Assembly: GCF_013375555.1 (NCBI RefSeq) | Contig: NZ_JABXWB010000005.1 | Location: forward strand, 1,576,001 to 1,640,000 | Length of the DNA: 64,000 nt | Direction: 5' to 3' | From: Sphingobium sp. EM0848 | GTDB taxonomy: Bacteria; Pseudomonadota; Alphaproteobacteria; Sphingomonadales; Sphingomonadaceae | Shown here: in pieces, positions 16,793 to 25,439 of the stretch | How the letters are laid out: every line of letters begins with the position of its first letter | Numbering within the stretch: the first letter of the stretch is position 1 | Made by a program: the position numbers and the translations under genes | Notes under the pieces: model-generated | Told to the model about the DNA's origin: nothing | What the model saw: the letters and a program-made list of their open reading frames with translations, nothing else | Databases searched by the model: none

Positions 16793-17080
16793 GTGACGCA
16801 ACGGATCGACCTGATGACAGTGGCATTCGGCTATTGGCAACTCAGCCTGGAGGCGGCGGAGGTCATCAGCCTCCGTCTGCCGAAACTGATGACCGGCGAT
16901 TCCGCGGCCGCCTTCGAAGCGCAGAGGATGGTGGCCGAAAAGATCGAAGCGGTGGCGCTGCTCAACTGGAAGGCGATGACGGGCGCACTTGGCACGACAC
17001 CGCTATCCATGATGCAGCGCTCCACCACCCATTATCGCCAGGCCGTGGACAAGAACCGGCGGCGGCTGAAGAAGCGTTGA
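16793..17080 (+). CDS. Small helical protein, possibly phasin-like
   Basis: A 95-residue protein starting at GTG. It is almost wholly helical and amphipathic, with a basic C-terminal tail (DKNRRRLKKR). Length, lack of cysteine and the alternation of Ala/Met/Leu with charged residues resemble small phasins and related granule-associated helical proteins, but there is no diagnostic motif. Six bases separate its stop from that of the convergent benD. A palindromic repeat lies 20 bases upstream, so its promoter must overlap or precede that repeat. Confidence 0.55.
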   Translation: MTQRIDLMTVAFGYWQLSLEAAEVISLRLPKLMTGDSAAAFEAQRMVAEKIEAVALLNWKAMTGALGTTPLSMMQRSTTHYRQAVDKNRRRLKKR

Positions 17081-17086
17081 GCCGGT

Positions 17087-17863
17087 TCAGCCCAGATCGC
17101 CACCCGCCACGGGCAGGACGCTGCCGGTGATATAGCTGGCTTCGTCCGATGCCAGGAACAGGATCGGCGCTGTCTGCTCCTCCAGCGTGCCATAGCGCTT
17201 CATGAAGGATGACTCCGTGACCTGATTGATCACGTCGCTCATCCAGATATCTTCCTGCGCGCTGTTGCCGTCCGGGTTGCGCGGCACGCGGCGTTCAGGC
17301 GCAGCAGTACCGCCGGGCGCGGTGGCGACGACACGGATGCCGGCCTGCGCATACTCCATGGCCAGGCTCTGGGTGATGGCGTTCACCCCGCCCTTGGACG
17401 CCGAATAGGGCACGCGATTGATCCCGCGCGTGGCGTTGGAGGAGACGTTGACGATCGTGCCCCCGCCCCGCGCCAGCATGTGCGGCAGCACCGCATGGCA
17501 GCACCATAGCGTTGGGAAGAGCGACCGGCGCACCTCCGCCTCGATCTGGGCGGGTTCGAACGCGACATAGGGCCGCATACGGATCGCGCCGCCGACATTG
17601 TTGATGAGGATGTCGATGCCGCCGAAACGCTCCGCCGCCGCCGACATGGCCGCGACCGCGCCTTCATGGGTTTCCAGATCGGCGGAAAAGCCATGGGCCT
17701 CTCCTTCCGCCTCCGCCGCGACATCACCGACGAAATCGGCGCGGTCGACCAGTAGCACCCTGGCGCCCTCGGCAGCGGCGCGCAGGGCGACCAGCCGGCC
17801 GATCCCCTGCGCAGCGCCGGTTACGACCATGGCCTTGCCCGCAAAGCGTCCTGCGAAGATCAT
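17087..17863 (-). CDS. benD: 1,6-dihydroxycyclohexa-2,4-diene-1-carboxylate dehydrogenase
   Basis: A 258-residue short-chain dehydrogenase. The NAD-binding motif VVTGAAQGIGRLVALRA is at residues ~13-29, followed by ILINNVGGAIRMRPY and the catalytic YSASK. BenD oxidises the benzoate cis-diol to catechol with release of CO2, yielding NADH. The GGAIRMRPY segment and its place right after benC support BenD/XylL over a generic SDR. The four-base overlap with benC (ATGA) shows translational coupling. It is the last gene of the ben operon here; no catechol dioxygenase follows. Confidence 0.92.
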   Translation of the reverse strand: MIFAGRFAGKAMVVTGAAQGIGRLVALRAAAEGARVLLVDRADFVGDVAAEAEGEAHGFSADLETHEGAVAAMSAAAERFGGIDILINNVGGAIRMRPYVAFEPAQIEAEVRRSLFPTLWCCHAVLPHMLARGGGTIVNVSSNATRGINRVPYSASKGGVNAITQSLAMEYAQAGIRVVATAPGGTAAPERRVPRNPDGNSAQEDIWMSDVINQVTESSFMKRYGTLEEQTAPILFLASDEASYITGSVLPVAGGDLG

Positions 17864-18882
17864 GCCGGCACCGGTTCGCTGGCGGCGAACTTTTCATAAT
17901 AGAAGTGCGCAGGCTCAACGCCCTTGTCCTTGAGGAACAACCGGACCGCTTCGACCATCGGCGGCGGACCGCAGAGATAGACGTCGCAATCGCCGGCGTT
18001 CAGATGGTCGTCGCTCAGATGGTGGGTGACGTAGCCCTTGAGCGGATGTGCGCTTGCCTCGTCCGCGACGCAGCTTGCCCATGTCATCGTCGGCAGCCGC
18101 GCGGCCAGCGCGTTGATCCGATCGACCTCTACCAGGTCACCGTCATGGGTCACGCCGTAGATCAGGTGGATCGGCTGATCTGTCCCTCGGTCCGCCAGAA
18201 TTTCCAGCATGGAGAGAAGCGGCGCCAGTCCGGTGCCTCCCGCCAGCATCACCAGCGGCCGTTCGACCTGACGCAGGAAGAAGCTGCCATTGGGGCCGGC
18301 GAAGCGCATCCGGTCGCCGCCCTTCGCCTGATCCGACAGCCAGCCGCTCATCAGGCCGCCGGGAACATTGCGGATAAGGAAGCTCGCCTGTTCCGCGCCT
18401 GGCTTGGAACTGAAGCTGTAGGCCCGGCTCTCGCTGGTGCCCGGCACCGTCAGGTTAACATATTGGCCGGGCAGGAAGGCCAGCGCTTCCGGAGTGTCCA
18501 GATCCAGCGTCAGGATGATCGTGCTATCGGACATCAGTTCGACCGATGCCACGGCGGCTTCATGCCCGGCGGGCTTCAGCTTGCAGGCGCTCGATGGCAC
18601 CGGCACCTGAATGACGCAATCCGACGAAGGCACCATCTGGCAGGTGAGGACCATGCCCTCCGCCGCTTCATCCTCGCTCAGCGCGTCCTCGATATATTCG
18701 TCGCCCTGATCGTAGCTGCCCTGCTCGCAACGGCATTTGCAGGTGCCGCACACGCCGTCGGAACAATCCATTGGCAGATTGATCTTGTTGCGATAGGCCG
18801 CGTTCAGCACCTTCTCGCCATCATTGCAGTCGATGATGCGGGTGGCGCCGTCTTCAAAATTGAGGGCAATGCGAAAAGCCAT
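17860..18882 (-). CDS. benC: Benzoate 1,2-dioxygenase reductase component
   Basis: A 340-residue electron-transfer protein. A plant-type [2Fe-2S] ferredoxin occupies residues ~1-95, with Cys40, Cys45, Cys48 and Cys81 as ligands (MDCSDGVCGTCKC). It is followed by an FAD-binding barrel (ESRAYSFSSKPG) and an NAD domain (MLAGGTGLAPLLSMLE; VYLCGPPPMVEA). It passes electrons from NADH to the BenAB oxygenase. The ATG at 18882 is chosen because GGAGAGG lies four bases before it and BenC proteins begin with the AFRIALNFEDG-like segment. Length matches the family. Confidence 0.95.
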   Translation of the reverse strand: MAFRIALNFEDGATRIIDCNDGEKVLNAAYRNKINLPMDCSDGVCGTCKCRCEQGSYDQGDEYIEDALSEDEAAEGMVLTCQMVPSSDCVIQVPVPSSACKLKPAGHEAAVASVELMSDSTIILTLDLDTPEALAFLPGQYVNLTVPGTSESRAYSFSSKPGAEQASFLIRNVPGGLMSGWLSDQAKGGDRMRFAGPNGSFFLRQVERPLVMLAGGTGLAPLLSMLEILADRGTDQPIHLIYGVTHDGDLVEVDRINALAARLPTMTWASCVADEASAHPLKGYVTHHLSDDHLNAGDCDVYLCGPPPMVEAVRLFLKDKGVEPAHFYYEKFAASEPVPA

Positions 18883-18905
18883 GATACCTCTCCAGTCCGC
18901 CAAGG

Positions 18906-19406
18906 TCAAATATGATAGATATCGATGACTTGGTGAATGTAATCGTCTTTCAAAATGACCTTCTTCGATGTGATCTGAGGTGTGTCCCCGCTGAAATCGA
19001 CCGTGTAGAAGGACGTGCCGAAGAAGCTTTGCGTCTTCTTGTAACGATGGCTGAGCGTCTGCCAGTTGAACCGTAGGTCGACAACTTCATTCCGCTGCTC
19101 CATGATTTCGACATTGCTGACGAAATGGGAGGTACGCGGTTCGGGCATGCTGGCGCTCGACCGTTCGGTCTTGATGCGGAAGACGCGATCTTCCAGACCC
19201 TCGCGGTTGGGATAGTAGATCAGCGAAATGTGGCTCTGCGGGTCTTCGACCAGTTGGTCGTCATCGTCCCAGGCAGGCATCCAGAATACCGCCTTGGGCG
19301 CATAGCAGGCCAGCCATTCGTCCCACTGCCGGTCGTCCAGCAGCCGGGCTTCGCGATAGAGAAAGGCCGTGACCTGCTCCATCGTGATGCGCGTGAGCGT
19401 GCTCAT
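18906..19406 (-). CDS. benB: Benzoate 1,2-dioxygenase, small (beta) subunit
   Basis: A 166-residue ring-hydroxylating dioxygenase beta subunit of the NTF2-like fold. FLYREARLLDDRQWDEWLA and the aromatic FWMPAWDDDDQL near the N-terminus are typical, as is the terminal YIHQVIDIYHI. It forms the structural ring of the alpha3-beta3 oxygenase. The start at 19406 overlaps the benA stop by four bases (ATGA); earlier in-frame codons lie within benA and do not match the family. Confidence 0.94.
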   Translation of the reverse strand: MSTLTRITMEQVTAFLYREARLLDDRQWDEWLACYAPKAVFWMPAWDDDDQLVEDPQSHISLIYYPNREGLEDRVFRIKTERSSASMPEPRTSHFVSNVEIMEQRNEVVDLRFNWQTLSHRYKKTQSFFGTSFYTVDFSGDTPQITSKKVILKDDYIHQVIDIYHI

Positions 19407-20755
19407 GCCACCTCTCCCATTTCCTTGGCCGTTTCGGCCTGGCCGATCCCTTTGGTCAGGGCCTGTGCCCAATATTCATGCTGGCGCACGAACAGCCCTT
19501 CATCCTCGCTGCGATCGCCGCTCAACAGCGGCTTCAGCCCGATCGCGACAGCGTTTTCGTCCGGCCCATTGATCCAGTGCACTGCCCCCCGGCTGAGGTC
19601 GTTCCACAGATCGTCCGCCCCCGCATAGCCGGTCTGGCAGGCGCGGAACTCCTCCAGATCATCGGGCGTACCCATGCCGGAGACGTTGAAGAAATCCTCA
19701 TATTGACGGATGCGCAGCGTACGTTCGGCGGCGCTTTCGCCCTTGGCCGCGAAGCAATAGATGGTGATTTCGGTCTTATCGACGCTGATCGGCCGCACGA
19801 CGCGGATCTGCGTCGAAAACTGGTCCATCAGATAGACGTTGGGATAAAGGCCAAGGTTACGCGTCTGCCCGATGATCGGCGCGGCGCGCTCCTTGCCCAG
19901 CCGCGCTTCCAGCTCCTCACGATGCGCATGAATCGGCCGCACTTCGGGATTGAGCAAATTGGTCCATAGCAGGATATGTCCGTTTTCGAAGGCATAGATG
20001 CCACCCACGCTCTTCGACCAACCATTGGCGTCGACAGTCTTGGTGCCGTCGGCTTCATAGTTCCGATGCCCCATGGTAGCCGAATAGTTCCAGTGGACGG
20101 AGCTGACATGATAGCCATCCGCGCCATTTTCCATCTGTAACTTCCAGTTGCCATCGAAGGTATAGGAAGAATTGCCGCGCAACACTTCCAGACCTTCGGG
20201 AGCGCCGTCGACGATCTGGTCGATGACGGCCCGCGTCCCGCTCAGATGCTCCTCCAGTGAGGGCACGTCCGCCTTCAGGCTGCCGAACAGGAAGCCGCGG
20301 TAATTTTCGAAGCGTGCCATCCGCGTCATGTCATGCGATCCTTCGGTATTGAAGGATGCCGGATAATCGCCGGTCTTGCCGTCCTTGACCTTCAGCAGCT
20401 TGCCGCCGTTGTTGAAGGTCCAGCCGTGGAATGGGCAGGTGAAACTGCCCTTGTTGCCATGCTTCCGGCGGCACAGCATCGCGCCGCGATGTGCGCAGGC
20501 GTTGATGAGGCCATGAAGCTCGCCATTTTTATCACGGGTGATGACGACGGGCTTGCGGCCGATCCAGGTGGTGAAATAATCGTTCGGTTCCGGAATCTGG
20601 CTTTCATGCGCCAGAAAAACCCAGTTGCCCTCGAAAATATGCTTCATTTCCAGGTCGAACATCGCAGGGTCGGTAAAGACGTCCCGACGGCAGCGATAAA
20701 TGCCGTTGGCCGGATCCTCGACCACGGCGCTGGCGATGCGATCAATCATGCCCAT
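19403..20755 (-). CDS. benA: Benzoate 1,2-dioxygenase, large (alpha) subunit
   Basis: A 450-residue Rieske oxygenase. The Rieske [2Fe-2S] ligands are Cys87-x-His89 (CAHRGAMLC) and Cys107-x2-His110 (CPFHGW). The mononuclear iron site is in ENGADGYHVSSVHWNY (two His and the bridging Asp). It dihydroxylates benzoate to the 1,2-cis-diol. The ATG at 20755 is preferred because GGAGAG precedes it by a few bases; the longer reading has no such site. It is the first gene of benABCD and divergent from a LysR gene carrying a BenM-type box. Confidence 0.95.
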   Translation of the reverse strand: MGMIDRIASAVVEDPANGIYRCRRDVFTDPAMFDLEMKHIFEGNWVFLAHESQIPEPNDYFTTWIGRKPVVITRDKNGELHGLINACAHRGAMLCRRKHGNKGSFTCPFHGWTFNNGGKLLKVKDGKTGDYPASFNTEGSHDMTRMARFENYRGFLFGSLKADVPSLEEHLSGTRAVIDQIVDGAPEGLEVLRGNSSYTFDGNWKLQMENGADGYHVSSVHWNYSATMGHRNYEADGTKTVDANGWSKSVGGIYAFENGHILLWTNLLNPEVRPIHAHREELEARLGKERAAPIIGQTRNLGLYPNVYLMDQFSTQIRVVRPISVDKTEITIYCFAAKGESAAERTLRIRQYEDFFNVSGMGTPDDLEEFRACQTGYAGADDLWNDLSRGAVHWINGPDENAVAIGLKPLLSGDRSEDEGLFVRQHEYWAQALTKGIGQAETAKEMGEVA

Positions 20756-20865
20756 ATCTTCTCTCCTTGGCCCTGAAGCGAATCCGCTCCCAGCCATGAA
20801 ACTTCCCTGCCGCCAGTGATATGCCTTGCGGGTTGTCCTGGGAAAGACTAAGTGGGTTCGGCGTC

Positions 20866-20880
20866 ATACCCTCAAGGTAT
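20866..20880. promoter_or_regulatory. CatM/BenM-type operator, ATAC-N7-GTAT
   Basis: ATACCCTCAAGGTAT matches exactly the ATAC-N7-GTAT consensus known for BenM and CatM. It lies in the benA-LysR divergent region, 110 bases upstream of the benA start and only five bases before the LysR start codon, where a Shine-Dalgarno sequence would normally be. This suggests benzoate-pathway activation combined with tight autorepression. Confidence 0.75.
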
Positions 20881-20885
20881 TGCTC

Positions 20886-21818
20886 ATGGATATTCGACAG
20901 CTACGCTATTTCCTCGCCGTTGCAGCGGAGCGTAATTTCAGTCGTGCTGCCGAACGCCTGAACATGGCGCAACCGCCGCTCAGCCGGCAAATCCAGCAGC
21001 TTGAGCAGGAGGTCGGCGCAACCCTTTTCGACCGCGACGCCCGCCCCATGGCTCTGACAGGTGCCGGTCGCCTGTTCTACGAGCATGCCGTCCAGGTTAC
21101 CCGCCGCCTGGAGGAATTGAAGGATGCGATGCGCAGCTTCGTCAGCGCCAACCGGCCGCGCTTCGTCGTCGGTTTCGTACCGTCGGTACTCTACGCCCGC
21201 CTGCCCGACATCATCCGCAATTTTCGTAAAACAGTGCCGAATGTCGAGCTCAGTCTGGTCGAGATGATGAGTATCGAGCAGATCGTCGCGCTGAAGGAGG
21301 GGCGTATCGATGTCGGTTTCGGCCGTCTCCGCTTCGAAGATCCCGCCATCGAACGGGAGGTGTTGCGCGAGGAGGAGTTGGTCGCCGCCCTTCCCCTCGG
21401 GCATCGGCTGCTCAAGGGCGAACGTCCTATCGATCTCACCGCGCTATCTGATGAAGCGGTGATCGTATATCCCCGCGAACCGCGCCCCAGCTATGCCGAC
21501 CAGGTGCTATCGCTGCTGCGCGATCATGGCGTGACGCCGGCTGCCGTGCATGAGGTCCGCGAATTGCAGACTGCACTGGGGCTGGTCGCCGCAGAGGTGG
21601 GGATTTGTATTGTCCCCTCCTCGGTTCATGCGATGGGCAGGCGCGATCTGGTGTTCCGCGAACTGACCGAAAGAGCGGTGTCGCCCATCATCATGAGTCA
21701 CCGGAAAGATGATAATTCGCCGAATCTGGCGGCAATGGCTGCCAGTGTCGTCGCGATCTACGAAGAATGGAATTGGCCGGTGCCCGCCAGCATGAAGCGA
21801 CGCCTGCCGCAAGATTGA
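20886..21818 (+). CDS. LysR-family regulator, CatM/BenM-like
   Basis: A 310-residue LysR-type activator with the BenM-like opening MDIRQLRYFLAVAAERNFS and recognition helix MAQPPLSRQIQQLEQEV, and effector domain from residue ~90. The ATG at 20886 is where family homology begins; the 60 bases of open frame before it contain the operator. Divergent transcription from benABCD and the ATAC-N7-GTAT site just upstream identify it as the likely benzoate or muconate-responsive regulator. BenM uses both effectors and CatM only muconate; I cannot tell which applies here. Confidence 0.88.
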   Translation: MDIRQLRYFLAVAAERNFSRAAERLNMAQPPLSRQIQQLEQEVGATLFDRDARPMALTGAGRLFYEHAVQVTRRLEELKDAMRSFVSANRPRFVVGFVPSVLYARLPDIIRNFRKTVPNVELSLVEMMSIEQIVALKEGRIDVGFGRLRFEDPAIEREVLREEELVAALPLGHRLLKGERPIDLTALSDEAVIVYPREPRPSYADQVLSLLRDHGVTPAAVHEVRELQTALGLVAAEVGICIVPSSVHAMGRRDLVFRELTERAVSPIIMSHRKDDNSPNLAAMAASVVAIYEEWNWPVPASMKRRLPQD

Positions 21819-21823
21819 AGATC

Positions 21824-21840
21824 GGGAAGCGGCCCTTCCC
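21824..21840. terminator. Short hairpin between convergent genes
   Basis: GGGAAG (21824-21829) pairs with CTTCCC (21835-21840) around a five-base loop, between the LysR stop and the TPR gene stop. There is no long T tract, so it is a weak candidate bidirectional terminator. Confidence 0.35.
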
Positions 21841-21842
21841 CT

Positions 21843-22778
21843 TCAAATCCCCGGCACACCCAATATCCGGGCCTCATCCCTGATCCGCCCAGCTTGTGTG
21901 GGATTGGCCGCCTGTGCCTCCTTGTAAGTCGACGCCGCCTTTGCCGTCTCGCCCAGCGTCATGCGGCTGCGCATCAGCATGATCCAGCCGTCGACATTCG
22001 CGGGATTCGCCTTCAGCTTCGCCTCAAGCCCCGATACCATCCCTTCGACCATTGCGTCCTGCTGCCCCTTGGGAAGCTGCGCCGCCGCCCGCATCTGCTC
22101 GCTGGTCGGCCCCGGAATCGCTGCAGCCGCCACCGACATGCCGCCGCCCATCGGCGGATGCGGCGCAACGGGCTTCATCGCCGCCAGCCGCCCGGTCACA
22201 TCGATCCCGTTGATCTTGCCTACCTGTTCGATGGTCCGGCGCAGATCGGCCTCCCAGGGCGCGCCGGGCGGGGTATCCCCCAACAGCGCCAGCCAGTCAC
22301 GGATCGCGCCTTTATGATCTTTGGCCAGATCCTTGCGCACCGCCAGGAAATAGCGCGCGCGGGGGTCCTTCGGGTCGAGCGCGATCGCCTTGTCAAAGGC
22401 ATCGGCCGCTTCCTTCGGCATAGGATCATGTTCGCTGGCCATCACCGCCGCTTCGCCCAGCGAGGACCAGAAGGTCGCATTGTCCGGCACCAGTGCCGTC
22501 GCATGGCGATAGGCGCGCACGGCGTCGGCATGACGCCCATTCTCGAAATAGGCCCAGCCCAGCCGCTGCCATCCCTCCGCATCCTTGGGATTGGCTCCGA
22601 CACGGTCCTGCAATTCTCTTATGACCGCTTCGGGATCACTGGCCTGATTGCTCGTCAGGGGAGTCGGGACTGCCGGGCTTTTCGCCTTTTCCGGCGTCAG
22701 CAGCACATTATAGCCGATCGATACAGCGGCTATGCCGACCGCGCCTAACAGCATAAGGCGCCCCATCCCCCAATTCAT
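21843..22778 (-). CDS. TPR protein resembling CcmI/NrfG cytochrome c assembly factors
   Basis: A 311-residue protein with one N-terminal membrane helix (residues ~7-28, RLMLLGAVGIAAVSIGYNVL) and tetratricopeptide repeats after it (GWQRLGWAYFENGRHADAVR, FWSSLGEAAVMA, KAIALDPKDPRARYFLA). This matches the periplasmic TPR part of CcmI/CycH and NrfG, which hold apocytochromes for heme attachment. The open frame continues far upstream, but family likeness begins at the ATG at 22778. It is divergent from the FAD/cNMP/ferredoxin gene of a locus encoding about 25 c-type hemes, so a dedicated assembly factor makes sense. Other Ccm genes are not in the window. Confidence 0.7.
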   Translation of the reverse strand: MNWGMGRLMLLGAVGIAAVSIGYNVLLTPEKAKSPAVPTPLTSNQASDPEAVIRELQDRVGANPKDAEGWQRLGWAYFENGRHADAVRAYRHATALVPDNATFWSSLGEAAVMASEHDPMPKEAADAFDKAIALDPKDPRARYFLAVRKDLAKDHKGAIRDWLALLGDTPPGAPWEADLRRTIEQVGKINGIDVTGRLAAMKPVAPHPPMGGGMSVAAAAIPGPTSEQMRAAAQLPKGQQDAMVEGMVSGLEAKLKANPANVDGWIMLMRSRMTLGETAKAASTYKEAQAANPTQAGRIRDEARILGVPGI

Positions 22779-22913
22779 TTTTCCATCGCTCCCCGGATAC
22801 TTCCCTCCAATCCTCTCTAGCGTGACGCTGCGGAAATGATAGAGTGCGGCCGGGGACAAGCATCCGGCCGGTCTAAGGCTCGGAGCAAAGGGCATTTTTA
22901 GGGGGTTGTTAGA

Positions 22914-25439
22914 GTGACTGAGCGCGTGCGTATCGCGATCGTCGGATCGGGGCCGGCGGGGCTGAGCGCGGCCGCGCGCGCCGCGCAATTGGGGCTTTCT
23001 CACCTGCTGATAGAGAAGACGGACCATCTGTCCGACACCATCTTCAAATATCAGAAGGGCAAGCATGTAATGGCGACGCCCAGCCAGCTCGTGCTGCGAT
23101 CCGACTGCGATTTTGAGGCAGGGAAACGCGAATCGATTCTCGATCGCTGGAACGCGCAGGCTGCCGAACAGGGCGTGAACGTCGCCTATAATGCCGAGGT
23201 GAAGGCAATTACCGGCACTGGCGATCCCATCCCCGGCAGCATCCAGAAGATCGTCGAGCGCAAGCGGGATGGCAGCAGCGAGACGAAGGAAATCCAGCGC
23301 CTCGCTCCACCCTATCGCCTGAGTTTGACCGACGGGCGGGAAATTGTCGCCGACGCCGTCATCATGGCGATCGGCACGCAGGGCAATCCCAACCTGATGC
23401 GTGTGCCCGGCGCTGACCTGCCGCATGTCCAGTATCAGCTCGACGATCCCGCCGAATATAATGACGAGCATATCTTCATCGTAGGCACCGGCGATGCGGG
23501 CATCGAAAATGCGCTGGGCCTCGCTGTCGACGAGGCTCAGGGCAATGTCGTCACCATCCTCAACCGCTCGACCGAGTTCGCCAGTGCCAAGGCGGCGAAC
23601 GTCAAGGCGCTGATGGCCGCGTCCGAAGCGGGCCGCCTCACCATTATGACCGAAGCGACCACGGCGAGGATCGAGCCGGGTTTCATCACGCTCGACAGCC
23701 GTGATGGCGAGGTGAAGCTGAAATGCGACCGGATCATCGCCCGCATGGGCTCCGCGCCGCCGCGCGCCTTCGTGGAAAGCTGCGGCATAGAGTTCACCAG
23801 CGCCGACCGGCTGGCTTTTCCGAAGCTGTCGCCGGTTTTCGAAAGCACGGCGCCCGGCATCTTCGTGATTGGTGCGCTGGCGGGCTATCCGCTGATCAAG
23901 CATTGCATGAATCAGGGCTATGACGTCGTTGAATATATCAACGGTAATCGCGACCTGAAGCCTGCCGACGAACCGATCCTCGCCGCCAAATTCGCCGCCT
24001 TGCCCGAGAAGAGAAGCGTCGCGGAATGGCTGGAGTTCCTCCGCTCCAACGTCTCGATCCTCGAAGGACTCTCCCCGCTCCAGATGCGTGAATTCATGCT
24101 CGACAGCGAAGTGCGGGCCTATCGCGCGGGCGAGGTGATCTTCGAGAAGTTCGACCCCGGTTCCTCGCTGTTCGGCGTGGCCAGGGGGCAGGCGCTGGTC
24201 GAGGTTGCGCCGGGCGTGGACGTGCCCATCGAACAAGGCTCGATCTTTGGAGAGGTCGGCCTGATTTCCGGCCGCCGTCGCGGCGCCACGGTGCGGGCAG
24301 GTGCGGAGTCGATCATGGTGGAGGTGTCGCGCACGGCGGCGCTCAAGCTCATGTCCTCCAACCCTCCCGCCAAGCGCGCCATCACGCGCATTTCAACCGA
24401 GCGTCAATTGCTCCAGATGTTCGGGGCAGGCCTGACCCCCGCCGACTTGACCGAAGTGCTGGACAGCGCCGAAATCCTGACGGTCAAGGCGGGCGAGGCG
24501 ATCCTGACCGAAGGGGACCTTGGCAACGACATCTATGTCATCCGGGTCGGCTCCATGATCGTGGAGAAGAAGATCGGGGGGAAGAATGTCTTCCTCTCCT
24601 ACCTCCCCGCCGGCAGCTATGTCGGCGAAATGGCGCTGATCGGGGGCGGTCCGCGCACCGCTACGGTCAAGGCGACGGTCAAGTCCGAGGTCATCAAATT
24701 GCAGGGCGACGCCTTCGCCCGGCTGATGGCCGCCAAGCCAGCCCTCCTCGAACGCGCCCGCCGCGACATGGCTTCGCGGCAGGACGTCAACGCCTTCATC
24801 GAAAGTCGCAAGGACAGTTTCTCCACCGTTGTCGACATGTATTCGGAAACGGCCAAATTCCTGGTCGACAACGGCATTGGCGAAGCGACCGATGTGCTGC
24901 TGATTGACGAGCATCTTTGCGTGGGCTGCGATAATTGCGAAAAGGCCTGCGCTGACAGCCATGACGGCCTCTCCCGCCTCGACCGGGAGGCGGGGCGCAC
25001 CTATGCCCATCTGCATGTCCCCACCAGCTGCCGGCATTGTGAGCATCCGCACTGCATGGCCGACTGCCCACCCAACGCCATCCATCGCGGCCCCGACGGC
25101 GAAGTGTTCATCGATGAGACCTGCATCGGCTGCGGCAATTGCCAGCGCAACTGCCCCTATGGCGTGATTCGCATGGACAGCGTGCCGCCGAAAAAGCCGG
25201 GACTGCTCAGCTGGATGTTCTTCGGTACGGGACCGGGGCCGGGCGAACCTTCGAAGAAATGGCGCTACAAAAATGCCGAACCCGGCATGGAAAAGCCAAA
25301 AAAGGCGATCAAATGCGACATGTGTTCCGGCATTGAAGGCGGCCCCGCCTGCGTGCGTGCCTGCCCGACAGGCGCCGCTATCCGCGTCGCTCCCGAGGAT
25401 TTTCTCACTGTCGCCCGCCTTGATCGGGAGGCGAATTGA
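22914..25439 (+). CDS. FAD oxidoreductase - twin cyclic-nucleotide-binding - four-cluster ferredoxin fusion
   Basis: An 841-residue cytoplasmic fusion starting at GTG, with AGGGGG upstream. Residues ~5-350 form a two-dinucleotide-domain flavoprotein (IAIVGSGPAGLSAAARA; second motif FIVGTGDAGIENALG). Residues ~385-500 and ~505-615 are two cyclic-nucleotide-binding domains; phosphate-binding cassettes are FGEVGLISGRRRGATV and VGEMALIGGGPRTATV, the second with the canonical Glu and Arg. Residues ~660-841 are a DmsB/HybA-like ferredoxin with four cysteine groups (CVGCDNCEKAC, CRHCEHPHCMADC, CIGCGNCQRNC, CDMC...CVRAC). It could take electrons from NAD(P)H and pass them through four [4Fe-4S] clusters to the membrane protein encoded next, gated by cAMP or cGMP. 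That role is inferred; the domain order is directly visible. Confidence 0.9.
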   Translation: MTERVRIAIVGSGPAGLSAAARAAQLGLSHLLIEKTDHLSDTIFKYQKGKHVMATPSQLVLRSDCDFEAGKRESILDRWNAQAAEQGVNVAYNAEVKAITGTGDPIPGSIQKIVERKRDGSSETKEIQRLAPPYRLSLTDGREIVADAVIMAIGTQGNPNLMRVPGADLPHVQYQLDDPAEYNDEHIFIVGTGDAGIENALGLAVDEAQGNVVTILNRSTEFASAKAANVKALMAASEAGRLTIMTEATTARIEPGFITLDSRDGEVKLKCDRIIARMGSAPPRAFVESCGIEFTSADRLAFPKLSPVFESTAPGIFVIGALAGYPLIKHCMNQGYDVVEYINGNRDLKPADEPILAAKFAALPEKRSVAEWLEFLRSNVSILEGLSPLQMREFMLDSEVRAYRAGEVIFEKFDPGSSLFGVARGQALVEVAPGVDVPIEQGSIFGEVGLISGRRRGATVRAGAESIMVEVSRTAALKLMSSNPPAKRAITRISTERQLLQMFGAGLTPADLTEVLDSAEILTVKAGEAILTEGDLGNDIYVIRVGSMIVEKKIGGKNVFLSYLPAGSYVGEMALIGGGPRTATVKATVKSEVIKLQGDAFARLMAAKPALLERARRDMASRQDVNAFIESRKDSFSTVVDMYSETAKFLVDNGIGEATDVLLIDEHLCVGCDNCEKACADSHDGLSRLDREAGRTYAHLHVPTSCRHCEHPHCMADCPPNAIHRGPDGEVFIDETCIGCGNCQRNCPYGVIRMDSVPPKKPGLLSWMFFGTGPGPGEPSKKWRYKNAEPGMEKPKKAIKCDMCSGIEGGPACVRACPTGAAIRVAPEDFLTVARLDREAN

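Noticed and set aside
22779..24236. Possible large protein extending the TPR gene upstream on the minus strand
   Set aside because: The extension overlaps the FAD/cNMP/ferredoxin gene on the other strand and its translation has no homology pattern. The TPR protein's TM helix starts at 22778.
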